Source: Rhodoferax sp. (lineage in GTDB: Bacteria; Pseudomonadota; Gammaproteobacteria; Burkholderiales; Burkholderiaceae_C). From it: a stretch of 64,000 bases of DNA. Position 1 is the first letter of the stretch, and each line of letters starts with the position of its first letter. The notes under the pieces are model-generated. The model was not told the DNA's origin and made no database searches. It saw nothing but the letters and a program-made list of their open reading frames with translations. This document shows positions 8,864 through 17,177 of the stretch, one piece after another. The stretch is taken from the NCBI RefSeq assembly GCF_012927445.1, contig NZ_JABBPD010000007.1, forward strand, positions 310,001 through 374,000, read 5' to 3'. A program made the position numbers and the translations under genes.

Positions 8864-9817
8864 ATGGCTACCAAAAAACCCAAAGGCTTGGGCCGCGGAC
8901 TCGAAGCGTTGTTCGGGCCCAAAGTGAACGAGACCGCCTCGTTTGACTCGTCCGAAGGCAACCCCGCCAGTCCCGGCTTGCCGGCGTCGCTGCAGCTCAC
9001 CGACATGCTGCCCGGCATCTACCAGCCGCGCACCCGCATGGACGAGGGCGCCCTGTACGAGCTGGCCGAATCGATCAAGGCGCAGGGCATCCTGCAGCCG
9101 ATTCTGGTGCGGCAGCTGAAAGACGGTGCCCACCAGGGCAAGTACGAGATCATTGCCGGCGAGCGGCGCTTTCGGGCCGCCAAACTGGCCGGGCTGGACA
9201 GTGTGCCGGTGCTGGTGCGCGACGTGCCGAACGAGTCCGCCGCCGCCATGGCGCTGATTGAAAACATCCAGCGCGAAGACCTCAATCCGCTGGAAGAAGC
9301 GCAAGGCCTGCAACGGCTGGTCAAGGAGTTTGGTCTGACGCACGAACTGGCCGCCCAGGCGGTCGGGCGGTCGCGCAGCGCCGCCAGCAACCTGCTGCGC
9401 CTGCTGAATCTGGCCGAGCCGGTGCAAACCATGCTGATGGCGGGCGACCTCGACATGGGCCATGCCCGCTCGCTGCTGGTGCTGGACCGGGCGACCCAGA
9501 TCACGGCGGCGAGCCAGATCGTGGCCAAGAAAATGTCGGTGCGCGAAGCCGAGAGCCTGTCCAAAAAGCTCAGTGCCGAGTTCACGCTGACTGCGGTCAA
9601 GCCGAAAAAAGAAAAATCGCGCGACATGAAGCGGGTCGAAGAAGAGCTGTCGGACCTGCTCATGGCCGAAGTCGAAGTGCGGGTGAAAAAGCGCGTCAAG
9701 CGGGCTGGGCGGCTGGAGGAAATGGGCGAGATCAGCATCCAGTTTGGCTCGCTGGAAGAACTCAACGGCTTGATCGACAAGCTCAAGGCCGCCGCCATCC
9801 ACGCCGGCAGCCGCTGA
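8864..9817 (+). CDS. parB: chromosome partitioning protein ParB (Spo0J)
   Basis: This 317-residue protein binds parS and clamps and spreads along DNA as a CTPase. The N-terminus KPKGLGRGLEALFG is the ParA-interacting peptide typical of chromosomal ParB. The catalytic box GERRFRAAKLAG lies near residues 103-114. The helix-turn-helix is around ELAAQAVGRSRSAASNLLRLLNL, and the C-terminal dimerisation domain is rich in lysine and arginine. A purine-rich AAGGA precedes the ATG. Four parS matches within about 4.1 kb upstream support its function. Confidence 0.97.
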   Translation: MATKKPKGLGRGLEALFGPKVNETASFDSSEGNPASPGLPASLQLTDMLPGIYQPRTRMDEGALYELAESIKAQGILQPILVRQLKDGAHQGKYEIIAGERRFRAAKLAGLDSVPVLVRDVPNESAAAMALIENIQREDLNPLEEAQGLQRLVKEFGLTHELAAQAVGRSRSAASNLLRLLNLAEPVQTMLMAGDLDMGHARSLLVLDRATQITAASQIVAKKMSVREAESLSKKLSAEFTLTAVKPKKEKSRDMKRVEEELSDLLMAEVEVRVKKRVKRAGRLEEMGEISIQFGSLEELNGLIDKLKAAAIHAGSR

Positions 9818-9837
9818 GCCGTCAGCACCGCTCCAGC

Positions 9838-10629
9838 ATGTTTGCCCGTTTGCCCTGGCCGCTGCCGGCCTTGTTGGCCTGGGGCAGCGCCTGGGCCTTG
9901 TTTGGGGGCTTGCTGGGCCTGGGCGGGTCGCCCTGGCTGGCGCTGACGCTGGCCTCGGCCTTGGGTGTGGCCCTCAGCGTGCTGGCGGGCAGTTGGTGGC
10001 GCCGCGCCATCCTCGGCCTCGGCTTTCCGTTGTCGCTGGCGCTCTCGGGCCTGGCCACCTTGCCGGCCTGGGCCTGGTTGCTGCCGCTGGCGCTGCTGCT
10101 GCTGATTTACCCCTTGAATGCCTGGCGCGACGCGCCGCTGTTCCCGACCCCGACCCATGCCCTGCGTGACCTGGCGGCGCACGCGCCGCTGCCGGCCGGG
10201 GCGCGGGTGCTGGATGCCGGCTGCGGTCTGGGCGACGGCCTGAAGGCCTTGCGCGAGGCCTACCCACAGGCGCAGCTGCAGGGGCTGGAGTGGAGCTGGC
10301 CGCTGCGCGGCCTGTGTGCGCTGCGCTGTCCCTGGGCCCGTATTCGACAAGGGGACATCTGGCGTGCCGACTGGCACCCCTACGCCCTGGTGTATCTGTT
10401 TCAGCGGCCCGAGAGCATGGCGCGGGCGGTGGCGAAGGCGTCGGCCCAGCTGGCGCCCGGCGGCTGGCTGGTGAGTCTGGAATTCGAGGCGGTCGGGCTC
10501 ACGCCGCAGGCGGTGCTGCGCTGCCCGGACGGCCGCCCGGTCTGGCTCTACCGCGTCCCGTTTCAGCCCGCCAGGTCGGAACTGCCTCACCACGATATAA
10601 ATCGCAGTGCGAGCGCCGCCGTCGCCTAA
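9838..10629 (+). CDS. membrane-anchored class I SAM-dependent methyltransferase
   Basis: The first 95 or so residues of this 263-residue protein are three or four hydrophobic segments rich in Leu, Ala and Trp. A cytosolic Rossmann domain follows with SAM motif I VLDAGCGLGDGLKAL (about residues 124-138) and an acidic motif II around LQGLEWS. Class I methyltransferases with this N-terminal membrane module are seen in betaproteobacteria but have no assigned substrate. It starts 20 bases after parB, probably in the same transcript. Lipid- or quinone-like substrates would fit the membrane location, but that is a guess. Confidence 0.82.
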   Translation: MFARLPWPLPALLAWGSAWALFGGLLGLGGSPWLALTLASALGVALSVLAGSWWRRAILGLGFPLSLALSGLATLPAWAWLLPLALLLLIYPLNAWRDAPLFPTPTHALRDLAAHAPLPAGARVLDAGCGLGDGLKALREAYPQAQLQGLEWSWPLRGLCALRCPWARIRQGDIWRADWHPYALVYLFQRPESMARAVAKASAQLAPGGWLVSLEFEAVGLTPQAVLRCPDGRPVWLYRVPFQPARSELPHHDINRSASAAVA

Positions 10630-10660
10630 ACTGACGGCTTCAAGAAGATCAGAAGAAGTT

Positions 10661-11428
10661 ATGGAACACGGGAGCCCTATTTTGAATTCAACCGACAACA
10701 GCCAGCAAGCCGAGGCGAGTTCCGAGCTGACCGCCCTGACGGTTGCGGCTTTTGCCATGGCTTCGCTGGTGGAAACGCGCGACTCCGATACCGTGAATCA
10801 CATTTTGCGGATCCAGCATTACATCAGGTCGCTGGCGCAGCGGCTGCAGGGTCAGCCGTCATTTGCGGCGGTGTTGACGGACCATTACATCCAGCTTTTG
10901 TACCAGTTGGCGCCGCTGTACGACATGGGCACGATGGGTATTCCGGACCGCATTTTGCTCAAACTCACCAGTTTGACGCCGATGGAACACGCCATCATGA
11001 AAACCCACACCACGCTGGCGCGCGATGTGATCGCGCAAGCGGAGCGGACCCTGGGCCGCCAGTCGGAGTTGCTGACGACCCTGAAGGAGCTGGTGTTCTC
11101 GCACCACGAAAAATGGGACGGCAGTGGCTATCCGCAGGGGCTGGCGGGGACGCAGATTCCGGTGTCGGCGCGTTTGCTGGCGATTGCCGATGTCTACGAC
11201 GCGCTGATTTCAGACCGCGTGTACAAGGCCGGTATCCCGCACGACAAAGCCGTCGGCATCATTTTTCAGGGGCGGGGCAGCCATTTCGACCCCGACATGG
11301 TCGACGTCTTCATGGAGATGCAGGACGAGTTCCAAGCCATCGCCCAGCGCTTTGCCGACACCGAGTTGGACATGCAGCGCAAGATCGAATACATGGCCAA
11401 CGCCATCGCCGAGGTCGCTGAACTTTAG
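10661..11428 (+). CDS. HD-GYP-domain protein with degenerate HD motif
   Basis: This 255-residue protein is a stand-alone HD-GYP domain, the family that hydrolyses cyclic di-GMP. Conserved blocks are NHILRIQHYI (His47), HHEKWDGSGYPQGLAG (148-163, intact GYP) and IADVYDALISDRVYK. The HD motif is altered: the consensus LHDIGKIGIPD reads LYDMGTMGIPD, so the metal-binding His is Tyr87 and the Lys is Thr91. It may therefore be a c-di-GMP-binding or protein-interaction module rather than an active enzyme. The ATG at 10661 has AGAAGAAG upstream; a longer frame from 10607 overlaps the methyltransferase. Its stop is followed by repeat copy C. Confidence 0.87.
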   Translation: MEHGSPILNSTDNSQQAEASSELTALTVAAFAMASLVETRDSDTVNHILRIQHYIRSLAQRLQGQPSFAAVLTDHYIQLLYQLAPLYDMGTMGIPDRILLKLTSLTPMEHAIMKTHTTLARDVIAQAERTLGRQSELLTTLKELVFSHHEKWDGSGYPQGLAGTQIPVSARLLAIADVYDALISDRVYKAGIPHDKAVGIIFQGRGSHFDPDMVDVFMEMQDEFQAIAQRFADTELDMQRKIEYMANAIAEVAEL

Positions 11429-11431
11429 GTT

Positions 11432-11485
11432 AAATCAGCCGCTAGCCCCCGTCGAATAAGCGCAAGCAGCTATTTAATTTATAGC
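11432..11485 (-). repeat. dispersed AATAGCT repeat, copy C
   Basis: On the minus strand the copy reads TATAAATTAAATAGCTGC, then TTGCGCTTATT, GACGGGGGCTAGCGG and CTGATTTA, the best match to copy D. It fills the gap between two convergent genes and includes the stop codon of the FAD-linked oxidase (11479-11481). Confidence 0.8.
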
Positions 11486-12903
11486 GAGAAGATCTTGCCC
11501 GGGTTCATGATGTTGTTCGGATCGAGCGCCCGTTTGATGGTGCGCATCATGTCCACCGCGCCGGCACCGGCCTCGGTCACCAGAAAATCCATCTTGTGCA
11601 GGCCGACACCGTGCTCGCCGGTGCAGGTGCCGTCCAGGCGCAGGGCGCGCGCCACCAGCGCGTGGTTCAGCTGCTCGGCGAGGGCGCGTTCTTCCGGCTT
11701 GGCGGGGTCAATCAGGTAGCCAAAGTGGAAGTTGCCATCACCGACGTGGCCGACCAGAAAGTAGGGGATGCCACTGGCATCGGCCTCGGCCACCGAGTCC
11801 AGCAGGCAGTCGGCCAGTCGCGAGATCGGCACGCAGGTGTCGGTGGAAATAGCGCGGCAGCCGGGCTTGGACTGGATGGCGGCAAAGTAGGCGTTGTGGC
11901 GGGCGGTCCACAGCCGGGTGCGTTCTTCCGGCGTGGTGGCCCATTCAAAGGCGTTGCCGCCGAATTCGCTGGCAATCTCCTGCACCAGCTCGGCCTGCTC
12001 TTTCACGCCGGCCGGTGAGCCGTGAAACTCCATCAGCAGCAGCGGTTCTTCGCGCAGCCCGAGCTTGGCGTAGGCGTTGACCATGCGCACGGTGTTGCTG
12101 TCAATCAGCTCGACGCGCGCAATCGGAATGCCCATCTGGATGATCTGGATGGTGCTGCGCACCGCTGCCTCGATGCTCGGAAACGAGCAGATCGCGGCCG
12201 AGATCGCTTCCGGCAGCGGATACAGCTTGACCGTCACCTCGGTGATCACGCCCAGCGTGCCTTCCGAGCCGACCATCAGGCGCGTCAGGTCGTAGCCGGC
12301 GCTGCTTTTCTTGGCGCGGGTGCCGGTGCGGATGATGTCGCCGCTGGCGGTCACCACTTGCAGCGCCAGCACGTTCTCGCGCATGGTGCCGTAGCGCACG
12401 GCGTTGGTGCCGCTGGCGCGGGTGGCGCACATGCCGCCCAGCGTGGCGTCGGCACCGGGGTCAATCGGGAAGAACAGGCCGGTGCTTTTGACCGCCTCGT
12501 TCAGTTGCTTGCGCGTCACGCCGGGCTGCACCGTCACCGTCAGGTCGGAGGCAGCGATCGACAGCACCTGGTTCATGCGACTGACATCCAGGCTGATGCC
12601 GCCCTGCACCGCCAGCAAATGGCCTTCCAGCGAGGTGCCGACGCCAAACGGGATCACCGGCACGCGGTACGCACTGGCCAGCTTCACCGCATCGGCCACG
12701 TCCTGTGTGCTTTCGGCAAACACCACGGCCGCTGGCGGCGGCGCTTCAAAAGACGATTCGTCGCGCCCGTGCTGTTCGCGCATCACCAGCGCGGTGGAGC
12801 AGCGCTCGGCAAAGCGGGCTTTCAAGGCCTCGATCAGCGCCAGCGGCACCTCGCGCAGGTGAATGTCAGGGACAAGGTGAGAAACTGGGGTGGCTGCGTT
12901 CAT
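11479..12903 (-). CDS. FAD-linked oxidase, D-lactate/glycolate dehydrogenase (GlcD/Dld2-like)
   Basis: This 474-residue member of the vanillyl-alcohol-oxidase fold family probably oxidises a D-2-hydroxy acid with electrons going to cytochrome or quinone. The FAD-binding stretch includes VIPFGVGTSLEGHLLAV (about 80-96) and DPGADATLGGMCATRASGTNAVRYG (about 148-172, typical of D-lactate dehydrogenase cytochrome). The C-terminal block GTCTGEHGVGLHK carries the family's metal-binding His. The final residues NPGKIFSL match the usual NPGK end. Transcription is from its own upstream gap of 61 bases. D-lactate or glycolate are the most likely substrates; sequence does not decide. Confidence 0.9.
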   Translation of the reverse strand: MNAATPVSHLVPDIHLREVPLALIEALKARFAERCSTALVMREQHGRDESSFEAPPPAAVVFAESTQDVADAVKLASAYRVPVIPFGVGTSLEGHLLAVQGGISLDVSRMNQVLSIAASDLTVTVQPGVTRKQLNEAVKSTGLFFPIDPGADATLGGMCATRASGTNAVRYGTMRENVLALQVVTASGDIIRTGTRAKKSSAGYDLTRLMVGSEGTLGVITEVTVKLYPLPEAISAAICSFPSIEAAVRSTIQIIQMGIPIARVELIDSNTVRMVNAYAKLGLREEPLLLMEFHGSPAGVKEQAELVQEIASEFGGNAFEWATTPEERTRLWTARHNAYFAAIQSKPGCRAISTDTCVPISRLADCLLDSVAEADASGIPYFLVGHVGDGNFHFGYLIDPAKPEERALAEQLNHALVARALRLDGTCTGEHGVGLHKMDFLVTEAGAGAVDMMRTIKRALDPNNIMNPGKIFSL

Positions 12904-12964
12904 CGGGGTTCTCCGGGATTAGGGGCCCATTATCCCGAACTGCCGGGCGGGCGGCGGCCCTGCG

Positions 12965-13663
12965 TCAAGTGCCCGCGTAGCGAAAGAGCTGATCACCGGC
13001 CGGGGCGCGGATCTGCGCATTGAACGAAACAATGATGCGGTCGCGCTCGCCTGCATAGGGCATCGCCTTGTGCGGCAGGAAGGACGGAAACAGCACCAGA
13101 TCGCCCTCCTGCGGCGCCACATCCAGTGTGGCTTGCTGCAACCAGGCGTTGCCCATGTCGATGTGCGCCCCGCCCAGCAGCGGAAACATCGGGCTGTAAA
13201 AACGCGTCGCCCCGTTGAGGGCGCCCCATTGCGGATGCGCCACCCGTTGCGCCGGCGGATCGACCTGCACGTAATAGACCCCGGACCAGGAGCAGTTGCC
13301 ATGGGTGTGGACATCGTGAAAAGCAGCGCCGTTCTGGACCTGAAACCAGACCCCGATCAACTCCAGTTGCAGCCCATGGCGCCCCGCCGGCCAGACGCCG
13401 GTATTGGCCTGCTGCGCCGTGGCTTGCAGCGCGGCGGCGATGAATTGCAGTAAGGCCGTGAATTCAGGCAGGTCCACCCGCGTGAGCAAATCATCGGCGC
13501 TGGCATAGAAGCTGGCCGCTGCCGCCGTCGGATCGGTTGCGCGCAGGGCATTGAACACGCGCACCAGCACCGGGTTGACTTCCGCCGCGCCGGCAAAACG
13601 GTGCACGGCCATCGGCACCGGCCAGTGTTGCTGCAGGGCGCCGCCCGCCAGCCCCGGCGTCAC
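12965..13663 (-). CDS. putative 2-oxoglutarate/Fe(II)-dependent oxygenase coupled to the cox cluster
   Basis: This 232-residue protein resembles the small double-stranded beta-helix oxygenases of the TIGR02466 type. Likely Fe(II) ligands lie in FHDVHTHG (His116, His119, His121 region) and FPSFLPHKAM (His198), and RDRIIVSFN would carry the 2-oxoglutarate-binding Arg. GNCSWSGVYYVQV is the characteristic central strand. It begins with GTG overlapping the stop of the MocA-like gene in a GTGA, so it is translationally coupled to the last CODH accessory gene. Its substrate is unknown. Its place suggests a link to CODH maturation or to a metabolite made under CO-oxidising conditions, but this is inference. 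Confidence 0.75.
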   Translation of the reverse strand: MTPGLAGGALQQHWPVPMAVHRFAGAAEVNPVLVRVFNALRATDPTAAAASFYASADDLLTRVDLPEFTALLQFIAAALQATAQQANTGVWPAGRHGLQLELIGVWFQVQNGAAFHDVHTHGNCSWSGVYYVQVDPPAQRVAHPQWGALNGATRFYSPMFPLLGGAHIDMGNAWLQQATLDVAPQEGDLVLFPSFLPHKAMPYAGERDRIIVSFNAQIRAPAGDQLFRYAGT

Positions 13664-14334
13664 GCGGTCGCCTCAGTGGACGGTAGTTCCAGCTGCCAGC
13701 CGGTGCGCAGCGCCAGTTGCTGCACATCCGCCAGCGTGTCGAGATCGGTGACAAAGCGCGTGTTGGCAGTCTCGTGCACATGCACCAGTTCCGGCTGGCG
13801 TTCGATCAGGTGACGACAGCCCAGGTGGGTGTCACTCGCCAGAATTTGGGCTCGCGCCTGTGCATCCAACAGGATCGGGTTGCCGCGCTGGCCGTTGACC
13901 ACCGGCACCACCACGTTGCCGGCCGGGCGTTTCTTGAAGGCCGCGACCAACTCGGTCAAATCCGCTGACCCGATCAAGGGCTGGTCCGCCAGCACGATGA
14001 ACACGGCGTCAAAGTTGCCATTGAGGGCCGCCAGCCCCACCCGCACCGAGCCTTGCTGGCCTTCGCGGTAGGCCGGGTTGTAGGCCAGCGTGACCGGAAA
14101 ACTCTGCACCTGGGCTTCCACCGCCTCGCGCGCATGACCGGTCACCACGACCACTTCGTCCACGCCGGCGCCGCTGAGCGCAATCAGCTGCCGATTGATC
14201 AGCGGCACACCCTGCAGGCGGATCAGCGACTTGGCGACACCGCCCATGCGGACGCCTTCGCCGGCCGCCAGCAGCACGGCCCCAATCCGCAGACGGGGGT
14301 AGAGGCCGCCTCCCTGTTTTAGCAAGCATCCCAT
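13660..14334 (-). CDS. MocA-type molybdenum cofactor cytidylyltransferase
   Basis: This nucleotidyltransferase of about 224 residues has the signature VLLAAGEGVRMGG near the N-terminus, VVVVTGHA and FIVLADQPLI in the middle, and GQRGNPILLD later. These identify the MobA/MocA fold. MocA makes molybdopterin cytosine dinucleotide, the cofactor form carried by CO dehydrogenase and other xanthine-oxidase-family enzymes, which matches its place in the cox operon. I chose the ATG at 14334; a TTG at 14367 is possible. It overlaps the downstream oxygenase gene by four bases. Confidence 0.88.
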   Translation of the reverse strand: MGCLLKQGGGLYPRLRIGAVLLAAGEGVRMGGVAKSLIRLQGVPLINRQLIALSGAGVDEVVVVTGHAREAVEAQVQSFPVTLAYNPAYREGQQGSVRVGLAALNGNFDAVFIVLADQPLIGSADLTELVAAFKKRPAGNVVVPVVNGQRGNPILLDAQARAQILASDTHLGCRHLIERQPELVHVHETANTRFVTDLDTLADVQQLALRTGWQLELPSTEATA

Positions 14335-14375
14335 GGTGGTATTTCCTGAAGTTGTAAACGTCGTCAAAAGAAGGA

Positions 14376-15566
14376 TCAGGCCAGCAGCTCGGGCAGGCGT
14401 GCCAGGCTGGCCAGATTGTGCGCCGGCATGAAGCGCGTGACATGGGCTGCCGCTAGCCGCATCGCGGCCGACTGGGGCGCCTCAATCGTGGGGTGCAGCC
14501 AGCACACGCGGGCGCCGCGGGCCCGTACCTGCGCCAGCACCGTGGCCAAAGCTTCGGGCTCATCGGTGTCAAAGCCATCGCTGAACACCATGAACAGGTC
14601 CCCCCGTGCCAGCGCCCGCCCCAGATGCTGATGCAAAGCTTCGTGCAGGCAACTGGCAATGCGCGTGCCGCCGCCAAAGCCGAAAGTCACCGCGTTGATC
14701 TTTTCCTGCACGCGTTCGCTGCGTCGCTTCAGCAGCGGCGTAACCTCGGCCAGCCGGGTATGAAACACAAAGGCCCGGGCATCCATGACTTCGACCAAGG
14801 CCCGGGTCAGCCGCAGATAAAACTGCGCATGCACTTCCATGGAGCGGCTCACGTCCACCAGCACCACGACGCGCGGCTGGCGCCGCTGGCGGCGCACGTG
14901 GTGCAGCTTCACCAACTCACCGCCGGTGGCCAGCGCCGCGCGCAAGGAGCGCCGCACATGAATGACGCCACTGTCGCGGTGGCTCTGCAGGCGGCGCAGC
15001 AATTGCGCGCGCAAGCGGCGCTTGAGCGCTTCCACCAAGGGTTCGAAACGGTCCATGTCGGCCGGCATCCAGTCGGCGAAATCACGCTCATCCAGCGGGG
15101 CGGTGCGGCTGGCGCCGCCTTGGGCGCGTTGCGGCTCATGGCTGTCTTCGGCCTCGCTGGCGCCTGGCCGGTCGGCCATGCCCAGGGTTGGTTGGGACGC
15201 GCCGGGGGGCGTGTTGCCCATCTCACTGTGCAGCTGCTGCACCAGCTCCGGCAGAGTGCGCCCGCGCTGCGTCAAACCCGAACTGCGCGTCGACGCCCGG
15301 ACCTGGTGCGGGAACCAGAACGCCTGGTGTAATTCCGGGTACTTGAGCCACTGCCTGTGGCTGCCCGAGGCGATGCCGCGCCACAAGGCCTCGACCCGGG
15401 CCCATTGCGGCAGCGGCAAGGCGGCCGCCGCGCGCACCATCAGTTCCAGCTCGGCGTAGCCCAGCGCAAAACCGTGTTCACGCAAATAATGGGCGAACTC
15501 GCCAAGACGCTGTCTCGGGTCAATGGCCGGCGGATCGGTGGCGTTCATCGTCTCCGCCCCCGTCAT
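14376..15566 (-). CDS. coxE: CoxE-like von Willebrand factor A domain protein
   Basis: This 396-residue protein has a variable N-terminal half and a C-terminal VWA domain. The MIDAS metal site is visible as VVLVDVSRSMEVHAQ (DxSxS) with a later FSDGFDTDEPE. CoxE works with the CoxD ATPase in post-translational assembly of the Cu-S-Mo active site of CO dehydrogenase. The ATG overlaps the coxD-like stop in an ATGA. The order D then E, directly after the structural genes, matches known cox clusters. A middle low-complexity region rich in Gly, Ala and Ser separates the two domains. Confidence 0.9.
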   Translation of the reverse strand: MTGAETMNATDPPAIDPRQRLGEFAHYLREHGFALGYAELELMVRAAAALPLPQWARVEALWRGIASGSHRQWLKYPELHQAFWFPHQVRASTRSSGLTQRGRTLPELVQQLHSEMGNTPPGASQPTLGMADRPGASEAEDSHEPQRAQGGASRTAPLDERDFADWMPADMDRFEPLVEALKRRLRAQLLRRLQSHRDSGVIHVRRSLRAALATGGELVKLHHVRRQRRQPRVVVLVDVSRSMEVHAQFYLRLTRALVEVMDARAFVFHTRLAEVTPLLKRRSERVQEKINAVTFGFGGGTRIASCLHEALHQHLGRALARGDLFMVFSDGFDTDEPEALATVLAQVRARGARVCWLHPTIEAPQSAAMRLAAAHVTRFMPAHNLASLARLPELLA

Positions 15567-16501
15567 TTCATGGCACCGGCCACGCCTACCTCTTGCGCAA
15601 TGCGCGGCCCATCCATCAGCTTGCCGACACGCTCGGCCGTGACCTGCCAGCGGTCGTTGCGGGTCTTGAGCAGCGCGGCCAGTGTCGGCACCAGTTGCAG
15701 GTGATCCAGCGGCAGCTCGCCATGGCCCAAATGAAACAGCACGCGCACCCAGTCCAGCGTTTCCGCCACGCCCGGCACCTTGTCAAGATCTTCCCGGCGC
15801 AGGCGCTGGACAAAGGCCACCGCTTCTTCGACCAGCCGGGTCGCCGCTTCGGGCACCAGCGTGCGCACAATCTGCGTCTCGCGCGCCAACGACGGGTAAT
15901 CAAGGTAGTGAAACAGACAACGCCGGCGCAGGGCATCCGACAGGTCGCGCGTGCCGTTGCTGGTCAGGATGACCAGCGGCCGACTCAGCGCCTTCAGCGT
16001 GCCAAGTTCCGGGATGCTCACCTGGTATTCGGACAGCACCTCCAGCAGGAAGGCCTCAAAGGCTTCGTCCGCGCGGTCGATTTCGTCGATCAGCAAGACG
16101 CAGGGCTGCGGCGACCGGATCGCCTGCAACAACGGTCGCTGCAGCAAAAAGTCTTCTGAAAACAGGTTGTCGCGCAGCGCCGCACGGTCGCCTTGACCGG
16201 CTTCGGCGAGGCGGATCTCCAGCAACTGGCGGCTGTAGTTCCACTCATAGACAGCCTGGCTCAGGTCCAACCCTTCGTAACACTGCAGGCGCAACAAGGG
16301 CCGGCCCAGCGCGCGCGCGCAGGCGCCGGCGATGGCAGTCTTGCCGACGCCAGCCTCGCCCTCCAGCAGGAGCGGGCGCTCCAGCGTGAGGCCCATCCAG
16401 ATCAGGCTGGCCAGGTCTTCGTCGGCAATGTAGCCGGCCTTGAACAGGCGCTCGCGCAAGCCCTCGGGTGTGGTCAACGCGTCAGTGGCAGTGGAAGACA
16501 T
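15563..16501 (-). CDS. coxD: CoxD-like MoxR-family AAA+ ATPase
   Basis: This 312-residue ATPase has Walker A LLLEGEAGVGKTAIA (about residues 47-61), Walker B VLLIDEIDRADE and sensor ILTSNGTRDLSDALRRRC. CoxD is a membrane-associated chaperone needed to build the [CuSMoO2] centre of CO dehydrogenase. An in-frame opening extends upstream, but the ATG at 16501 begins the conserved region. It lies between coxG and coxE in a compact minus-strand run and overlaps coxE by four bases. Confidence 0.92.
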   Translation of the reverse strand: MSSTATDALTTPEGLRERLFKAGYIADEDLASLIWMGLTLERPLLLEGEAGVGKTAIAGACARALGRPLLRLQCYEGLDLSQAVYEWNYSRQLLEIRLAEAGQGDRAALRDNLFSEDFLLQRPLLQAIRSPQPCVLLIDEIDRADEAFEAFLLEVLSEYQVSIPELGTLKALSRPLVILTSNGTRDLSDALRRRCLFHYLDYPSLARETQIVRTLVPEAATRLVEEAVAFVQRLRREDLDKVPGVAETLDWVRVLFHLGHGELPLDHLQLVPTLAALLKTRNDRWQVTAERVGKLMDGPRIAQEVGVAGAMK

Positions 16502-16515
16502 GGTGCAGCACGAGA

Positions 16516-17112
16516 TCAGGATTTGCGGCGAAACAGGTCGGCGAAGAACTTGCGGATCATGGCCCACATGAAGGCCAGCGCATTGAATTCCTTGGCCACC
16601 ACTGGCGCGCTGGGTGCTGGCGCCGGCTCGGCACCGCCAACGGGTGCCGCAGCCCCTTGCAGCGCCTGCGCCTTTTGTGAAAAGACCTCGGCGAACTGCG
16701 CCAGAATCATGTCCGAGACCGAGGTCATCATGCGCCCGCCAAATTGGGCGAACTTGCCATTGACGATCACTTCGGCATGGCCTTGCAGGGTGCTGTGGCC
16801 GTTCTCTGCCGGGACCAAGGTGGCCGTCAGTTCCATCGAGGCGGAAGAGCCGCTCTTGTCGGCGCCCTTGCCCATCATCTTCAGCGTGCGGGTGGCCGGG
16901 TCCAGGGTCAAGACGTCAATGGTGCCGGCAAAGGCGGCCACCGCCGGCCCGACCTTGACCCGGACGCTGCCCTTGTAGTGGGTGGCATCGATATCTTCGG
17001 TGATTTGCGCGCCCGGCATGCAGGTGGCGAGCTCGTGCATGTTGGAGAGCACGGCCCAACCGGCATCAAGACCGGCCGCGACCGGGTACTGTTTATCGAG
17101 GACAACTTCCAT
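16516..17112 (-). CDS. coxG: CoxG-like carbon monoxide dehydrogenase membrane-recruitment protein
   Basis: This 198-residue protein has a START/Bet v1-like SRPBCC domain: the N-terminus runs from a DAGWAVLSN block to MPGAQITE, then KGSVRVKVGP and the region around FGGRMM. A low-complexity Ala/Pro linker of about 25 residues and a C-terminal amphipathic or hydrophobic helix ending FFADLFRRKS follow. CoxG proteins bind the inner membrane and deliver CO dehydrogenase and its electrons to menaquinone. The gene follows coxL but is separated from it by a strong stem-loop. The ATG at 17112 begins the conserved domain. Confidence 0.9.
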   Translation of the reverse strand: MEVVLDKQYPVAAGLDAGWAVLSNMHELATCMPGAQITEDIDATHYKGSVRVKVGPAVAAFAGTIDVLTLDPATRTLKMMGKGADKSGSSASMELTATLVPAENGHSTLQGHAEVIVNGKFAQFGGRMMTSVSDMILAQFAEVFSQKAQALQGAAAPVGGAEPAPAPSAPVVAKEFNALAFMWAMIRKFFADLFRRKS

Positions 17113-17135
17113 GGAAACTTTCTGAAAATACAAGA

Positions 17136-17163
17136 GGGCGGGTGCACCGCAGTGCACCCGCCC
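17136..17163. terminator. strong stem-loop between coxL and coxG
   Basis: Perfect 12-bp arms GGGCGGGTGCAC and GTGCACCCGCCC enclose a 4-base loop, 14 bases after the coxL stop. On the minus strand it is followed by CTCTTGTATTTTCAG, only partly U-rich. It could be a leaky terminator, or an RNA-processing or stabilising hairpin that favours the structural genes over the accessory genes. Confidence 0.6.
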
Positions 17164-17177
17164 TGGTCAATCGGATC

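Noticed and set aside
8402-10758. Long minus-strand open frames over parB and the methyltransferase
   Set aside because: They lack family motifs and run through the start regions of well-supported plus-strand genes.
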